55,760 nucleotides of DNA from Lachnospiraceae bacterium (GCA_021772075.1 JAETNQ010000024.1:1-55760); one strand, 5' to 3'; shown: positions 38,525 through 47,360, numbered from the stretch's first letter. Translations and numbers: made by a program. The notes: generated from the letters alone by a model not told the origin.

Positions 38525-40570
38525 TTAGATCGCCCCTTCTTCGATCATCCGATCCAGCGTCTGCTTCATTATCCCGATTCCTTCTGCCAAAGATGTATTC
38601 TCCATCTGGCATCCGGCTGCATTAATGTGTCCCCCGCCTCCCAGCCGTTCCATAATAATCTGTACATTCACTTCGTCGATGGAACGGGCGCTGACATAGA
38701 TCTGATTCTGGTATTCCGTCAACACAAAGCTTGCCTTAATCCCTTTAATATTCAACAGTTCGTTTGCCGCCTGTGCGCCTATAATCGTAGGATTCGGCAA
38801 ATCGTCGCTTGTACATATGGAAATCGCATATGCATTCCTGTATATCTCCGCCTGACTGACAGCATCCGCTTTCGCTTTATATTCCGCCGCCTCTTCCCGG
38901 AACAGCTTGCGCACGCGCATGACATCCGCTCCGTTCCTTCTCAGGAACGCCGCCGCCTCAAACGTCCTGACTCCGGTCTTTGTCATAAAATTATTCGTAT
39001 CGATCATAATTCCGGAATACATGCTGTCGGCTTCTATATTTTTTATCTTAATATTGTCCCCGATGTATTGCAGCATTTCCGAAACCATTTCACAGGTAGA
39101 AGAGGCATATGCTTCCACATATGACAGCGTGGCATTTTCAATAACCTCCGTCCCCTGCCTGTGGTGGTCGAACACCACTATGGACTTGCAAAGCCTGAGC
39201 AGTTCCGGGCAGTCCGTAATGCTCGGCTTATTTACATCCACGACTACCAGGACCGCATTATTTCCTACCATCTCCACCGCATGCTGGCCGCTGATAATAA
39301 AATCATCGCCATATTCCGGATTATCGCGGAACATATCGATAAAGGGACGGAGGGAAGATGCCGAATCGCTTAAAACGATATGCGCCTTCCGCTCCAGCGT
39401 GGAAGCGATACGGGCGATTCCCACCGCCGCTCCGAAACTGTCGATATCCGCATTCCTGTGTCCCATGACAATCACTTTGTCCTTGCTGGTAATGATCTCC
39501 TTCAAAGCGTGGGCTTTTACCCTCGCCTTCACCCTCGTGCTTTTCTCTACCTGCTGGCTCTTGCCGCCGTAATATACCGTATTATGCGGCGTCTTGACTA
39601 CTGCTTGGTCGCCGCCCCGTCCCAAGGCAAGGTCGATGGCGTTTCTGGCAAATTCATAGCTTTGCGCATAAGTAAGGCCGTCCAGGCCGATCCCGATACT
39701 GATCGTCACCGCCATCTCATTTCCGATATTCACCGTTTTTACATCTTCCAGCAAATCAAATCGGTCTTCCTGCAAATAGGAAACTGCCTTCTTCCTCATA
39801 ATGACAAGAAACTTGTCCTTTTCCATCTTCTTGCAGATACCGTCCATTCCGGCAATATATTTGTTGACTTTCCGGTCAATCAGCGCAATAAGCAGGGAAC
39901 GTCTGACTTCTTCCACGCTTTCCAGCGCTTCTTCGTAATTATCCAGATAGATCAGCCCGATTGCCAGACTTTGGTCATCCACCTCTTGAAGGGCAATCTT
40001 CAATGCCGTTTCGTCAAACAAGTACAGGGCGATCAAATACCCCTCATAATCTTCCTCTTCGATAATATCGCTGTTGCGGGCCATTTCCTTTAAGGAAATC
40101 TTCTTCATCTTCGCCACATAATCATTATCTTCAAAGCTGACGGCCAGCTCCACTTCATCCACTGCGCCGGGCAGCTTCTCCCTGGTTACCATCGGAAAAA
40201 GAGACGTTATGGATTTCCGATATCCTTTCTCTTTATGTACCGCCTTCTCAAATGCAATGTTTGTCCAGATAATCTTCCCATCCTCATCCAGCAGGGCATG
40301 GGGCAGATCCAGATCCCTGAGAAGCCGCCGCTGTATCTGCCCGTATTGGGTAGCAAAGCTGATCAGTTCATTCATAATCACCGGCTTATTATATAAAAAC
40401 AGGGATAGCACCACCGCATAATAGAAAATATCAAAACATGTAAGGATCAATCCCGCCCTATAGTCGATCACGTAAATTCCCAATGTCACAAGGATCAACA
40501 GAATACCTAAGTATATCGATGTCTGCAAATATTTCTTTAATCTGCCTTTTAATTTGATACTGTTCTTCAT
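38525..40570 (-). CDS. gdpP: GdpP-type cyclic-di-AMP phosphodiesterase
   Basis: This 681-residue membrane enzyme degrades c-di-AMP, which controls potassium and osmotic balance. Two membrane helices (about 15-60) are followed by a PAS-like region, a degenerate GGDEF domain (about 175-310), and DHH/DHHA1 domains. The catalytic motifs VMGHRNADIDSFGAAVG (near 370) and VVFDHHRQG are intact, and the GGGHINAAG motif is near the C-terminus. It sits 45 bases upstream of rplI, the same order as in Bacillus. Confidence 0.94.
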   Translation of the reverse strand: MKNSIKLKGRLKKYLQTSIYLGILLILVTLGIYVIDYRAGLILTCFDIFYYAVVLSLFLYNKPVIMNELISFATQYGQIQRRLLRDLDLPHALLDEDGKIIWTNIAFEKAVHKEKGYRKSITSLFPMVTREKLPGAVDEVELAVSFEDNDYVAKMKKISLKEMARNSDIIEEEDYEGYLIALYLFDETALKIALQEVDDQSLAIGLIYLDNYEEALESVEEVRRSLLIALIDRKVNKYIAGMDGICKKMEKDKFLVIMRKKAVSYLQEDRFDLLEDVKTVNIGNEMAVTISIGIGLDGLTYAQSYEFARNAIDLALGRGGDQAVVKTPHNTVYYGGKSQQVEKSTRVKARVKAHALKEIITSKDKVIVMGHRNADIDSFGAAVGIARIASTLERKAHIVLSDSASSLRPFIDMFRDNPEYGDDFIISGQHAVEMVGNNAVLVVVDVNKPSITDCPELLRLCKSIVVFDHHRQGTEVIENATLSYVEAYASSTCEMVSEMLQYIGDNIKIKNIEADSMYSGIMIDTNNFMTKTGVRTFEAAAFLRRNGADVMRVRKLFREEAAEYKAKADAVSQAEIYRNAYAISICTSDDLPNPTIIGAQAANELLNIKGIKASFVLTEYQNQIYVSARSIDEVNVQIIMERLGGGGHINAAGCQMENTSLAEGIGIMKQTLDRMIEEGAI

Positions 40571-40781
40571 ATGACTTCCTTTTCCGCCTTACCCGGGCGT
40601 CAGTATTTTTGTGCAGTCTGTTCTTTGCCAAACAATACATCGCTTATAGTATAGCATTTTTTTCCTTAAAGTTCCACAATATTATTTGTTGCTTTCGGCC
40701 GCTTTCTGTCGAATTGCGCTATGGATGATATCAATATGCACAATTTGCCGATTCCTTAAGCCCGCGCTGCCCACAGCTTAT

Positions 40782-41960
40782 CTATGGCTGCATCATCACG
40801 CTCTGGTACAATTTGGCATGGTCTTTGATGCAGAGCCATTGATTCTCCGCATTTGCAGTGACACAGACATATTCTTTGCCATCCTCATCCACCCCATAAC
40901 TCACCGCGCAGCTTCCTGACTGTTTGACATATCCCGTCTTGCCGCTTGCCACCTTCCCGCCCACATCCTTGTCCTCAATGCGGCGCAGGAACCAATTGCT
41001 CAGAATCATCCCTTCCGGATGTTCTTCCGTTTCGGATGTAGTGTAAGTACGGGACGATAATACTTCCCGGCAAATCTCATTATCAAGCGCCGCTTCCATA
41101 ATCATCGCCATATCATAAGCAGTACAATAATGATTCTCGTCATATACGCCCACGCAATTCGTGAAATGGGCGCTCCCGGCAAGCCCCAGTTCTTCCAGCT
41201 TTCCATTCATCTTCTCCACAAACGCTTCCTGCGACCCCGCCGTATAAATTGCCAGCCCTACTGCCGCTTCCGCGCCGGACGGCAATATGGTTCCATACAT
41301 CAAATCCCTTACCGTCACTATCTCGCCTTTTTCAAACCCTGCGTTACTGCAGCCATTCACAAAACTGTAATCTGTCATTTCCAGAGTGATTTCCACTTCA
41401 TCATCCAAATTCCCGATATTCTCCGCCGCCACCAAAAGCGTCAAAACCTTTGTCATGGATGCCGGGTTCATCCGCACCTTGGCGTTTTTCATGGACACGA
41501 TCGTTTGATTGTCCATATCGACCAAAACCGCATAATTGCTTACGACATCCCCTCCCATCTGCAGCGTATTTTCCGTTTCCTCTGCATAATACGGCGGTTT
41601 TTTCTCTTCTTTTTCCTCTTCCGCATCCCCTGTCCCGGCAAGGCCGTCCTGCAAATCCCCGCTTTCTTTTCCCGCTTCTTCCTGCCTTTCCCCTTCCTCC
41701 GCTGTCCCCAGGGAAACCGACCCCACGCTGTTTTCTTCTTTCTGCTGCAGCTCCGCTTCCGCTCCTTTGCCGGAATCCTTCCGTCCGATTCCCGCCGCCG
41801 CAATCACTGCCGCCAAAACCACTGCCGCTGCCGGAACCGCGATCCGCATTCCCCTGCGGGCCATATCCTGCCGCTCCTTCTTCCGCCGCATCTCCTTGAT
41901 CCGCAGGTTCCGCCGTTCTTTTCTTTCTATCTCCACGTTTTCATCCAACTGTTCTTTCAT
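40782..41960 (-). CDS. D-alanyl-D-alanine carboxypeptidase (S11 family)
   Basis: This 392-residue penicillin-binding carboxypeptidase trims peptidoglycan stem peptides. An unusual 37-residue, very basic and acidic N-terminus precedes one membrane helix (about 40-58), so it is a type II membrane protein rather than a cleaved secreted enzyme. An acidic linker follows (60-135). Catalytic motifs are Ser168-x-x-Lys171 in NPASMTKV, SGA (228-230) in place of SGN, and KTG in VASGKTGYVKQ. It lacks the usual C-terminal amphipathic anchor, which fits the N-terminal one. AGGAG precedes the ATG. Confidence 0.9.
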   Translation of the reverse strand: MKEQLDENVEIERKERRNLRIKEMRRKKERQDMARRGMRIAVPAAAVVLAAVIAAAGIGRKDSGKGAEAELQQKEENSVGSVSLGTAEEGERQEEAGKESGDLQDGLAGTGDAEEEKEEKKPPYYAEETENTLQMGGDVVSNYAVLVDMDNQTIVSMKNAKVRMNPASMTKVLTLLVAAENIGNLDDEVEITLEMTDYSFVNGCSNAGFEKGEIVTVRDLMYGTILPSGAEAAVGLAIYTAGSQEAFVEKMNGKLEELGLAGSAHFTNCVGVYDENHYCTAYDMAMIMEAALDNEICREVLSSRTYTTSETEEHPEGMILSNWFLRRIEDKDVGGKVASGKTGYVKQSGSCAVSYGVDEDGKEYVCVTANAENQWLCIKDHAKLYQSVMMQP

Positions 41961-42116
41961 TTCCTTCTCCTAATCTATCTTATCCGGCAATGCTGTTTTA
42001 TAAACTGCCCCATGATTCCCGCAAGCCCTGACGGCTTTTTCCATTATATATGTTTCCGGCTTCAAAGTCAAAGCCCTGCCGAAAGAAAGCGGTATTCCCG
42101 GAAGCCCTATGCAAGT

Positions 42117-42165
42117 CAAAAAAAGAAGCGGTATGCCATGTATCAAACATGTACCGCTTCTTCTT
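42117..42165 (-). terminator. Terminator of the rpsF-ssb-rpsR operon
   Basis: AGAAGCGGTA and its complement pair across a partly paired loop (42122-42165), and seven T follow on the minus strand. It lies about 50 bases after rpsR. Confidence 0.85.
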
Positions 42166-42212
42166 AATCCCATATAGTAAAACCTGTTAGAAATATTTTT
42201 GCTTTCCCGGCC

Positions 42213-42482
42213 TTATTCCTGTACATAAGGCATTAAAGCCAGATGGCGCGCCCTCTTGATCGCAACGGTCAGCGCGCGCTGATGCTTCGCGCAGTTTCCT
42301 GTGATTCTTCTGGGAAGAATCTTCCCTCTTTCGGATACGTATCTTTTTAACTTATTGACATCCTTATAATCGATCACATTATCTTTTCCGCAAAATACAC
42401 AAACTTTTTTTCTTCTGCGTATTCCGCCCTTTCTTCTTACCGGGGAATCGGACTTTTCCGCTTTATTGTAAGCCATAATCAT
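42213..42482 (-). CDS. rpsR: 30S ribosomal protein S18
   Basis: This 89-residue S18 pairs with S6 on the platform of the small subunit. Signatures include [19 protein letters not shown] with two cysteines in CxxC (as in cysteine-containing S18 paralogues), [17 protein letters not shown] and the end LALMPYV. It is the last gene of the rpsF-ssb-rpsR operon and is followed by a strong terminator. Confidence 0.97.
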   Translation of the reverse strand: MIMAYNKAEKSDSPVRRKGGIRRRKKVCVFCGKDNVIDYKDVNKLKRYVSERGKILPRRITGNCAKHQRALTVAIKRARHLALMPYVQE

Positions 42483-42511
42483 GCCTCCTATCTAAAAATT
42501 GAAAATAATGG

Positions 42512-42985
42512 TCAGTTAAACGGCAATTCCTCGTCGATTCCGTCAGGAATATTCATGAAGCCGTCGCCAGCCGCCATGGGAGCCGGCCTTCCGCTGCCTG
42601 AATAATTATTGCCTCCCGAATAATTACTGCCGCCGGCATAACCGTCGCCGCCGCCGGAGCTGTTCTTACTCTCCGCAAATTCCTGGTCCTCGACTACGAC
42701 TTCCGTCGTATATACCTTCACACCGTCTTTATTTGTATAGCTGCCCGTCTGGATGCGCCCGGTTACTGCAATTTTGATCCCCTTTCGGAAATACCTTTCC
42801 GCAAACTCCCCGCTTCTTCCAAACGCTACGCAATTAATAAAATCCGCTGTGGCATCATCGCCGTTCCTGTTAAAACGGCGATCCACTGCAAGTGTATATC
42901 TGGCAATCGCCAATGGGCTTTCTCCCTGTGAGTACCTCACCTCGGGGTCTCTTGTCAAACGTCCCATAAGTATTACTTTATTCAT
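42512..42985 (-). CDS. ssb: Single-stranded DNA-binding protein
   Basis: This 157-residue SSB has the OB fold (1-105: MNKVILMGRLTRDPEVR, FINCVAFGRSGEFAERY) followed by a Gly/Asn/Ser-rich flexible linker and the acidic tip DGIDEELPFN, which recruits partner proteins. It lies between rpsF and rpsR as is usual in Firmicutes. All features are intact. Confidence 0.97.
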   Translation of the reverse strand: MNKVILMGRLTRDPEVRYSQGESPLAIARYTLAVDRRFNRNGDDATADFINCVAFGRSGEFAERYFRKGIKIAVTGRIQTGSYTNKDGVKVYTTEVVVEDQEFAESKNSSGGGDGYAGGSNYSGGNNYSGSGRPAPMAAGDGFMNIPDGIDEELPFN

Positions 42986-43000
42986 ACATTCTCCTGTTCT

Positions 43001-43291
43001 TTATGCCTCGTCCTGTCTTACGCATAAATACCTGATCACATTGTCCATGATACGAACTCTGTGTTCGATCTCTACCGGAACAGTGCTTTCAGCATCGAAA
43101 CGGATGAAGTAGTAGAAAGCTTCTTTCATTTTCTGAACTTCGTAAGCAAGTCTCTTCTTACCCCATTCATCAACTTCCGTAACTTGTCCACCGAATCTTT
43201 CGATAAGAGCCTTGCATTTTTCAATTACTGCAGCCCTTTCTTCATCTTCGATTTTTGCACTGACAACAACGGCTAATTCATATTTGTTCAT
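43001..43291 (-). CDS. rpsF: 30S ribosomal protein S6
   Basis: This S6 has 96 residues from MNKYELAVVVSAKIED, where AAAGGAGG lies 8 bases upstream; a 16-residue extension upstream has no site. The conserved stretch GQVTEVDEWGKKRLAYEVQK is split here as VTEVDEWGKKRLAY and is followed by YYFIRFDAE. It forms a heterodimer with S18. It is the first gene of the operon, with a promoter about 75 bases upstream. Confidence 0.97.
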   Translation of the reverse strand: MNKYELAVVVSAKIEDEERAAVIEKCKALIERFGGQVTEVDEWGKKRLAYEVQKMKEAFYYFIRFDAESTVPVEIEHRVRIMDNVIRYLCVRQDEA

Positions 43292-43366
43292 GTGCGTTAC
43301 CTCCTTTTGGTCTCTGGCCCCTGAAATCATCAGGAACAAGGAATTAAAAATATATCACGAATTAGT

Positions 43367-43395
43367 ATAATACCATATAAACCAAGTATTTTCAA
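43367..43395 (-). promoter_or_regulatory. Promoter of rpsF-ssb-rpsR
   Basis: On the minus strand TTGAAA (43390-43395) and TATTAT (43367-43372) are 17 bases apart. The leader has a small hairpin (CCTGA/TCAGG, 43320-43334) near the start of rpsF, a place where S6:S18 autoregulatory RNA is often found; I could not confirm that motif. Confidence 0.6.
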
Positions 43396-43574
43396 GGTTT
43401 TTGTTTGATTTCCCTCACACTTTTTTCCAAAGTCCTGCGGGCTATCATAATCTGATGTCCGCACCCCGCGCATTTTAAGCGGAAATCCGCTCCTGCCCGC
43501 AAAACTTCCCATTCCTTGCTCCCACAAGGATGCTGCTTCTTCAGCCGCAAAATATCGCCCACTTGAATATCCAT
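43392..43574 (-). CDS. DUF951 domain protein
   Basis: This 60-residue protein starts at MDIQVGDILRLKKQHPCG, with GGGAAAAGG upstream; the 47-residue in-frame extension is unlikely. DUF951 proteins are small, strand-rich and common next to rpsF or ychF in Firmicutes. Visible are KKQHPCGS, WEVLRAGADFRLKC and CAGCGHQI; the three cysteines suggest a small zinc site. Function is unknown. Its end lies at the rpsF promoter region, and the gene is likely co-regulated with nearby translation genes. Confidence 0.88.
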   Translation of the reverse strand: MDIQVGDILRLKKQHPCGSKEWEVLRAGADFRLKCAGCGHQIMIARRTLEKSVREIKQKP

Positions 43575-43670
43575 GCCTTTTCCCTTTCCCCGCGCCCCTG
43601 CTTCACAGCGGCACAAACCATCACTAAGAAGAACGCCTCTTTCCCCACTACCCCCATCAACAGGAAGAAC

Positions 43671-43694
43671 GCCGTATTTCAGGCGTTCTTCGGT
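43671..43694. repeat. Inverted repeat beside the cloverleaf element
   Basis: AAGAACGCC and GGCGTTCTT pair perfectly around a short loop (CGCC repeated with the neighbouring structured element). It could be a terminator arm of the sirtuin transcript, but it lacks a T run. Confidence 0.55.
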
Positions 43695-43773
43695 GTGAGA
43701 AGACTTGCAAAGCAAGTCTAGAAGTTCTTGGCGAAACGCCCTCTGGCGTGAGCCTTAGAACTTCTTCTCACAC
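43693..43773. repeat. Cloverleaf-like palindromic element
   Basis: An outer perfect 10-bp stem (43693-43702 with 43764-43773, GTGTGAGAAG and complement) encloses two inner hairpins. One is GACTTGC (43702-43708) with 43712-43718. The other is AGAAGTTCT (43720-43728) with 43757-43765, itself holding GGCG/CGCC pairs. The structure directly follows the sirtuin stop codon. It looks like a REP- or MITE-type repeat or a structured 3' UTR. It is not a tRNA, since no conserved loop bases are present. Confidence 0.7.
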
Positions 43774-44495
43774 TACAGCCGTCCAAAAATCTCCCCGATC
43801 GCACCCTGCACCACCAAATCTGCCACGCTGTCCCTCGCTGTAGGCGTCTTATTCACCAGCACCAGCTTATTGCCCTGGTAATAATCAATCAGCCCCGCCG
43901 CCGGATATACGACCAAAGACGTGCCTCCGATAATCAAAACATCGGCATTCCTTATAAACTGCACCGCTTCCGACAATACCTGCTGATCCAGTCCCTCCTC
44001 GTACAAAACTACATCCGGCTTGACCGGTCCCCCGCAGGCATCACATACCGGCACGCCTTCCGCCTTCCTGATATCTTCCACGCTAAAAAATTTGCCGCAA
44101 TGCTCGCAGTAGTTGCGCAGCGTAGAACCATGCAGCTCCAATACTTTTCTGCTTCCTGCCGCCTGATGCAGTCCGTCGATATTCTGCGTGATCACGGCTT
44201 TCAGTTTTCCTTCCTGTTCCCACTGTGCCAGTTTCTTATGGGCCTGATTGGGTTCCGCCTCAAAACCGATCAGCTTATCCCTGTAAAACCGGTAAAACTC
44301 CTCTGGCTTATTTCTATAAAAGGTATGGCTCAATATCGTTTCCGGGGGATAATCATATTTTTGATGGTACAAACCGTCCACGCTCCGGAAATCCGGTATC
44401 CCGCTTTCCGTAGATACCCCTGCCCCGCCAAAAAAAACAATATTATTGCTCTCTTCAATCCACTGCTTCAGCCGCTCCATCTCTTCCCTTGCCAT
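43773..44495 (-). CDS. cobB: NAD-dependent protein deacylase (sirtuin)
   Basis: This 240-residue SIR2 enzyme removes acyl groups from lysine using NAD. The start is the second ATG, 6 bases after GGAGG; the first abuts the site. Motifs include FFGGAGVSTESGIPDFRS, TQNIDGLHQAAGS and the catalytic His in LELHGS, a zinc site CEHC/CDAC, and GTSLVVYPAAGL. All are intact. It is last in a run of four same-strand genes and ends directly against a structured repeat. Confidence 0.95.
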   Translation of the reverse strand: MAREEMERLKQWIEESNNIVFFGGAGVSTESGIPDFRSVDGLYHQKYDYPPETILSHTFYRNKPEEFYRFYRDKLIGFEAEPNQAHKKLAQWEQEGKLKAVITQNIDGLHQAAGSRKVLELHGSTLRNYCEHCGKFFSVEDIRKAEGVPVCDACGGPVKPDVVLYEEGLDQQVLSEAVQFIRNADVLIIGGTSLVVYPAAGLIDYYQGNKLVLVNKTPTARDSVADLVVQGAIGEIFGRL

Positions 44496-44550
44496 ACGCA
44501 TCCTCCTGTCCTTTTCTCATTTTTTGTTTCTATTCCTTTTAAACAGCCGC

Positions 44551-45303
44551 TCAAATATTTCCCATCAGAAAATCTTTCATCACGCCCGCAAATTCCCTCA
44601 ACATATTATTTCCCTGGAGCAGCAGTTCCGCTGGCGCCGCGATTCCGCACACATGCCGGCAGCCGCTCTTCTTCGCAATATGCGTCGCCCGGAAAATATG
44701 GAAATTATTTGTCACGATCCCCACCGAATCCTTCTCTTTATCCAAAAAAGCGCCGCTGTAATTGATATTCTGGCTGGTATTGCGCGACTGGTCTTCTTTT
44801 AGGATCCGATCCGGCGCAATCCCCCTTTCCACCAGATAATCGTACATCCCCTGCGCCTCGCTGACATGTTCGTCATTTCCCCGGGCTCCGGAAACGATGG
44901 CAATCGTATCGGGATTCTCCACCAGATAATCATAGGCCGTATCCAGCCGCATCTGCAGCACACGGCTCGGCCCATCCGCTTTCATCTGCGCCCCCAGCAC
45001 GATAATATAATCCAGGTCCGCTTCTCCCTTTGCAGCAAACCCGCTCAGAATCAGCCCTTCTACAAATACGAATAAAATACATCCCAAGCATACCAATAGG
45101 AAACACATCCTTCTGATCCATATCGGAATATGAGGAATCAGAATTCCCCTCTTCATACATACCGCCCATCCAACCAAGGCCAGTCCCATAACCAGCCAGA
45201 TCACGTAAAAATTCGTTCCATAGCCCCCCGATATCTTCACCCCTAGAAAATAAAAAAGAAAAAGAATTCCTAATACCAACGCCAGATTCTGCATAAACTT
45301 CAT
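44551..45303 (-). CDS. YdcF/SanA-family (DUF218) membrane protein
   Basis: This 250-residue protein has four membrane helices (1-95) followed by a DUF218 domain: DYIIVLGAQMKADGPS, IAIVSGARGNDEHVSEAQ, DRILKEDQSRNTSQNI and VGIVTNNFHIFRA. Relatives (SanA, ElyC, YdcF) act in envelope integrity or lipid carrier metabolism, but the reaction is not settled. Its ATG overlaps the stop of the PPOX gene, so they are coupled. Four N-terminal helices are a common variant in Firmicutes. Confidence 0.87.
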   Translation of the reverse strand: MKFMQNLALVLGILFLFYFLGVKISGGYGTNFYVIWLVMGLALVGWAVCMKRGILIPHIPIWIRRMCFLLVCLGCILFVFVEGLILSGFAAKGEADLDYIIVLGAQMKADGPSRVLQMRLDTAYDYLVENPDTIAIVSGARGNDEHVSEAQGMYDYLVERGIAPDRILKEDQSRNTSQNINYSGAFLDKEKDSVGIVTNNFHIFRATHIAKKSGCRHVCGIAAPAELLLQGNNMLREFAGVMKDFLMGNI

Positions 45304-45764
45304 TTCCGTTTCCCCGTATAATCCTTGGATACAATCTTAAACACGCATACAGAGCGGATCTGCGCTTCTGTAAACTCCACCGTTCTTCCCGTCTGGCGCT
45401 CAAACATTTTCTGCAAAGCGAGACCTTTTTCCCCGGCATCTTCTATAAATTCAACCGCTCCATTCCCTATAATGCTGGAATAATAATACCCGGAATTACA
45501 AGGGTTTTCCGTATACAGCGGTTCTCCTTCGCTGAAAATCGTAAAGCATGCCTGGCGGCTGGATTTCAAGATTTCTAATTTCTTCCCTTCTTTCGCGCAA
45601 TGAAAGTATAATTCCAGGCAATCGCCTTTCCATCCATATCCATAGCTTAAAGGCACTACATAAGGCTCCTCCCCATCCGCCATAGCGACGCATGCGGTTT
45701 TGCACGTATCCAGTATATGCGTTATTTCACTGTGTTTTGTAACCTCTCTGTCTTTTCTTCTCAT
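45300..45764 (-). CDS. Pyridoxamine 5'-phosphate oxidase-fold flavoprotein
   Basis: This 154-residue protein starts at MRRKDREVTKHSEITH, with AAGGAG upstream; the 31-residue extension is unlikely. It has the split-barrel FMN-binding fold of NimA/PPOX-like proteins: ACVAMADGEEPYVVPLSYGY, LYFHCAKEGKKLE and SGYYYSSIIGNG. Such proteins reduce flavin-linked or nitro substrates, or simply bind FMN; the substrate is unknown. Coupled with the YdcF gene by an ATGA overlap. Confidence 0.88.
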   Translation of the reverse strand: MRRKDREVTKHSEITHILDTCKTACVAMADGEEPYVVPLSYGYGWKGDCLELYFHCAKEGKKLEILKSSRQACFTIFSEGEPLYTENPCNSGYYYSSIIGNGAVEFIEDAGEKGLALQKMFERQTGRTVEFTEAQIRSVCVFKIVSKDYTGKRK

Positions 45765-45802
45765 CGCTGCATTCTCCTTGGAACCTTTGTCATCTTTCCC
45801 GG

Positions 45803-46351
45803 TTATACAGAACCATCTCTCCCCGCATACTCCAGAAACTCCTGCGTCTTCGACCAATATTTTATACCCCAGTTCTCAAAATTCCACTCATCCGTATAAT
45901 CATTGCATTCGTAATCAATATAATATAAAATACCGCCCTGCAATATAAAATTAGTCGGAAAATAATCAATGTTTGTATTGGCCGGATAAAGCAGGCCGCA
46001 CATCCTTTTTACCTGTTCCAGGCAACATTCCGGCAGTTCATCGCCCAACACCATTTCATATACGCTCTTTCCCTCTATGTACTCCTTTACGATCCGCTCC
46101 CTCCTGATATCCACATCCAACATTTCCGGCATAGCAATCCCTATTTTATGCAATCTGCCATAATCGCATATTTCAGCCTCGATCTTATTCCCAAACTGGT
46201 AATAGTCGCACGGCTCATGATGGATCTGCTTCACCACCACGTTCCTGCCTCCGTCTTCTGCCAGATACGAATATCCGCCTTTGCCTTTACCTAATAACTT
46301 TACAACATGGTATTCCTTTCCATTTACTTCTATATCTTCCACCTTAGACAC
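45803..46351 (-). CDS. Protein-kinase-like fold protein
   Basis: This 182-residue protein starts at GTG 46351 after a GAAAGGG site, reading VSKVEDIEVNGKEYHVV; a longer frame upstream overlaps the AraC remnant and lacks a site. It has a glycine loop GKGKGGYSY, a lysine in NVVVKQIH, then NTNIDYFPTNFIL and YYIDYE at positions of the kinase catalytic and metal loops. The N- and C-lobes are short, as in small bacterial kinases or aminoglycoside-phosphotransferase relatives. Substrate unknown. It starts a four-gene run with PPOX, YdcF and sirtuin genes. Confidence 0.65.
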   Translation of the reverse strand: MSKVEDIEVNGKEYHVVKLLGKGKGGYSYLAEDGGRNVVVKQIHHEPCDYYQFGNKIEAEICDYGRLHKIGIAMPEMLDVDIRRERIVKEYIEGKSVYEMVLGDELPECCLEQVKRMCGLLYPANTNIDYFPTNFILQGGILYYIDYECNDYTDEWNFENWGIKYWSKTQEFLEYAGRDGSV

Positions 46352-46580
46352 TATCCCTTTCCCTCTTCCTGAATTCCGTCGGACTCTGTCCAAACCCCTT
46401 CCGAAAAACTTCCGCAAAATAGCTCCCGCCGCTGAATCCGACTTCCAGGGCGATTTCCGAAACCGTTCTGTCCGTGCTGCAAAGAAGTTCGCAGTCATTC
46501 CCCGATAATTTAAGAAACGCCGCGCGCTGGTTCTTCATCAGGGGCGGCATAATCCAGATAAACTGATAGACATTCCGCAT
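46344..46580 (-). pseudogene. AraC-family regulator, C-terminal fragment only
   Basis: A 78-codon frame encodes the second helix-turn-helix of an AraC/XylS regulator: LLCSTDRTVSEIALEVGFS, then SYFAEVFRKGFGQSPTEFRK. The first HTH half is only partly matched and the whole effector domain is missing; upstream sequence (46581-46680) holds no rest of the gene. It is a remnant, probably dead, though it retains an ATG. Its end overlaps the GTG start of the kinase-like gene by 8 bases. Confidence 0.8.
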
Positions 46581-46682
46581 ACTCCATAGTATTATTATAA
46601 AATGAAAATAAAGAAAGTCAATGAAACACGGGTATATAAGTGAAGCAAAATCTTACGAACCAGAAAACAGAAGGAGAAAACA

Positions 46683-47312
46683 ATGAACCAAAAAGAAAGA
46701 ATGTTAAACAGTCTGCCCTATAAGGCATGGCTTGACGGATTGGAAGAGGAAAGGGAAACCTGCAAGCAGAAAATCTACGAATTCAATCTCCTGCCGCCGG
46801 CAGAAAGGCGCCGGATTCCCGAACTGCTCAAACAATTGTTCGGGAAAACCGGGAAAAATGTCTGGCTGGAACCTCCGTTCCATTGCGATTACGGATGGAA
46901 CATCGAAGTGGGCGATAACTTTTTTGCAAATTATAACCTCACTATTCTCGATGTCGGCAAGGTTACTATCGGGGCAAATGCGCAGATCGCGCCAAATGTG
47001 GCCATTTATACGGCCGGACACCCCATACATCCGGAAAGCCGTAATTCCGGATACGAATACGGAATCCCTGTCGCGATCGGCGATAATGTATGGATCGGCG
47101 GCAATGCCGTAATACTTCCAGGAGTTACGATCGGAAACAATGTCGTCATCGGAGCAGGAAGCGTCGTATCCAAAGATATTCCTGACAACATGATTGCCGC
47201 CGGCAATCCTTGCCGGGTCATCCGCGAAATCACGGAAGACGACAAAATTTATTATTTCAAAAACAAAAAATTTGATTCGGAAGCTTGGGATGACATGGAA
47301 AAAAATCCATAA
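46683..47312 (+). CDS. Sugar O-acetyltransferase (maltose/galactoside type)
   Basis: This 209-residue left-handed beta-helix enzyme acetylates sugars with acetyl-CoA. The N-terminal helical Mac domain (MLNSLPYKAWLDGL) is followed by hexapeptide repeats, including IEVGDNFFANYNLTILD, the catalytic His in YTAGHPIHPE and GDNVWIGGNAVILPGVTIG. Length and order match LacA/Maa. AGAAGGAG precedes the ATG. It stands alone between convergent and divergent minus-strand blocks. The exact sugar is not readable. Confidence 0.93.
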   Translation: MNQKERMLNSLPYKAWLDGLEEERETCKQKIYEFNLLPPAERRRIPELLKQLFGKTGKNVWLEPPFHCDYGWNIEVGDNFFANYNLTILDVGKVTIGANAQIAPNVAIYTAGHPIHPESRNSGYEYGIPVAIGDNVWIGGNAVILPGVTIGNNVVIGAGSVVSKDIPDNMIAAGNPCRVIREITEDDKIYYFKNKKFDSEAWDDMEKNP

Positions 47313-47360
47313 CGGCTGCCCCTTCGTAATCGATACTTGGTAATCGATGAAATAGCCTGG

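Noticed and set aside
43693-43773. Nested palindrome as a tRNA gene
   Set aside because: The stems do not have tRNA lengths, and the conserved TTC and D-loop bases are absent.
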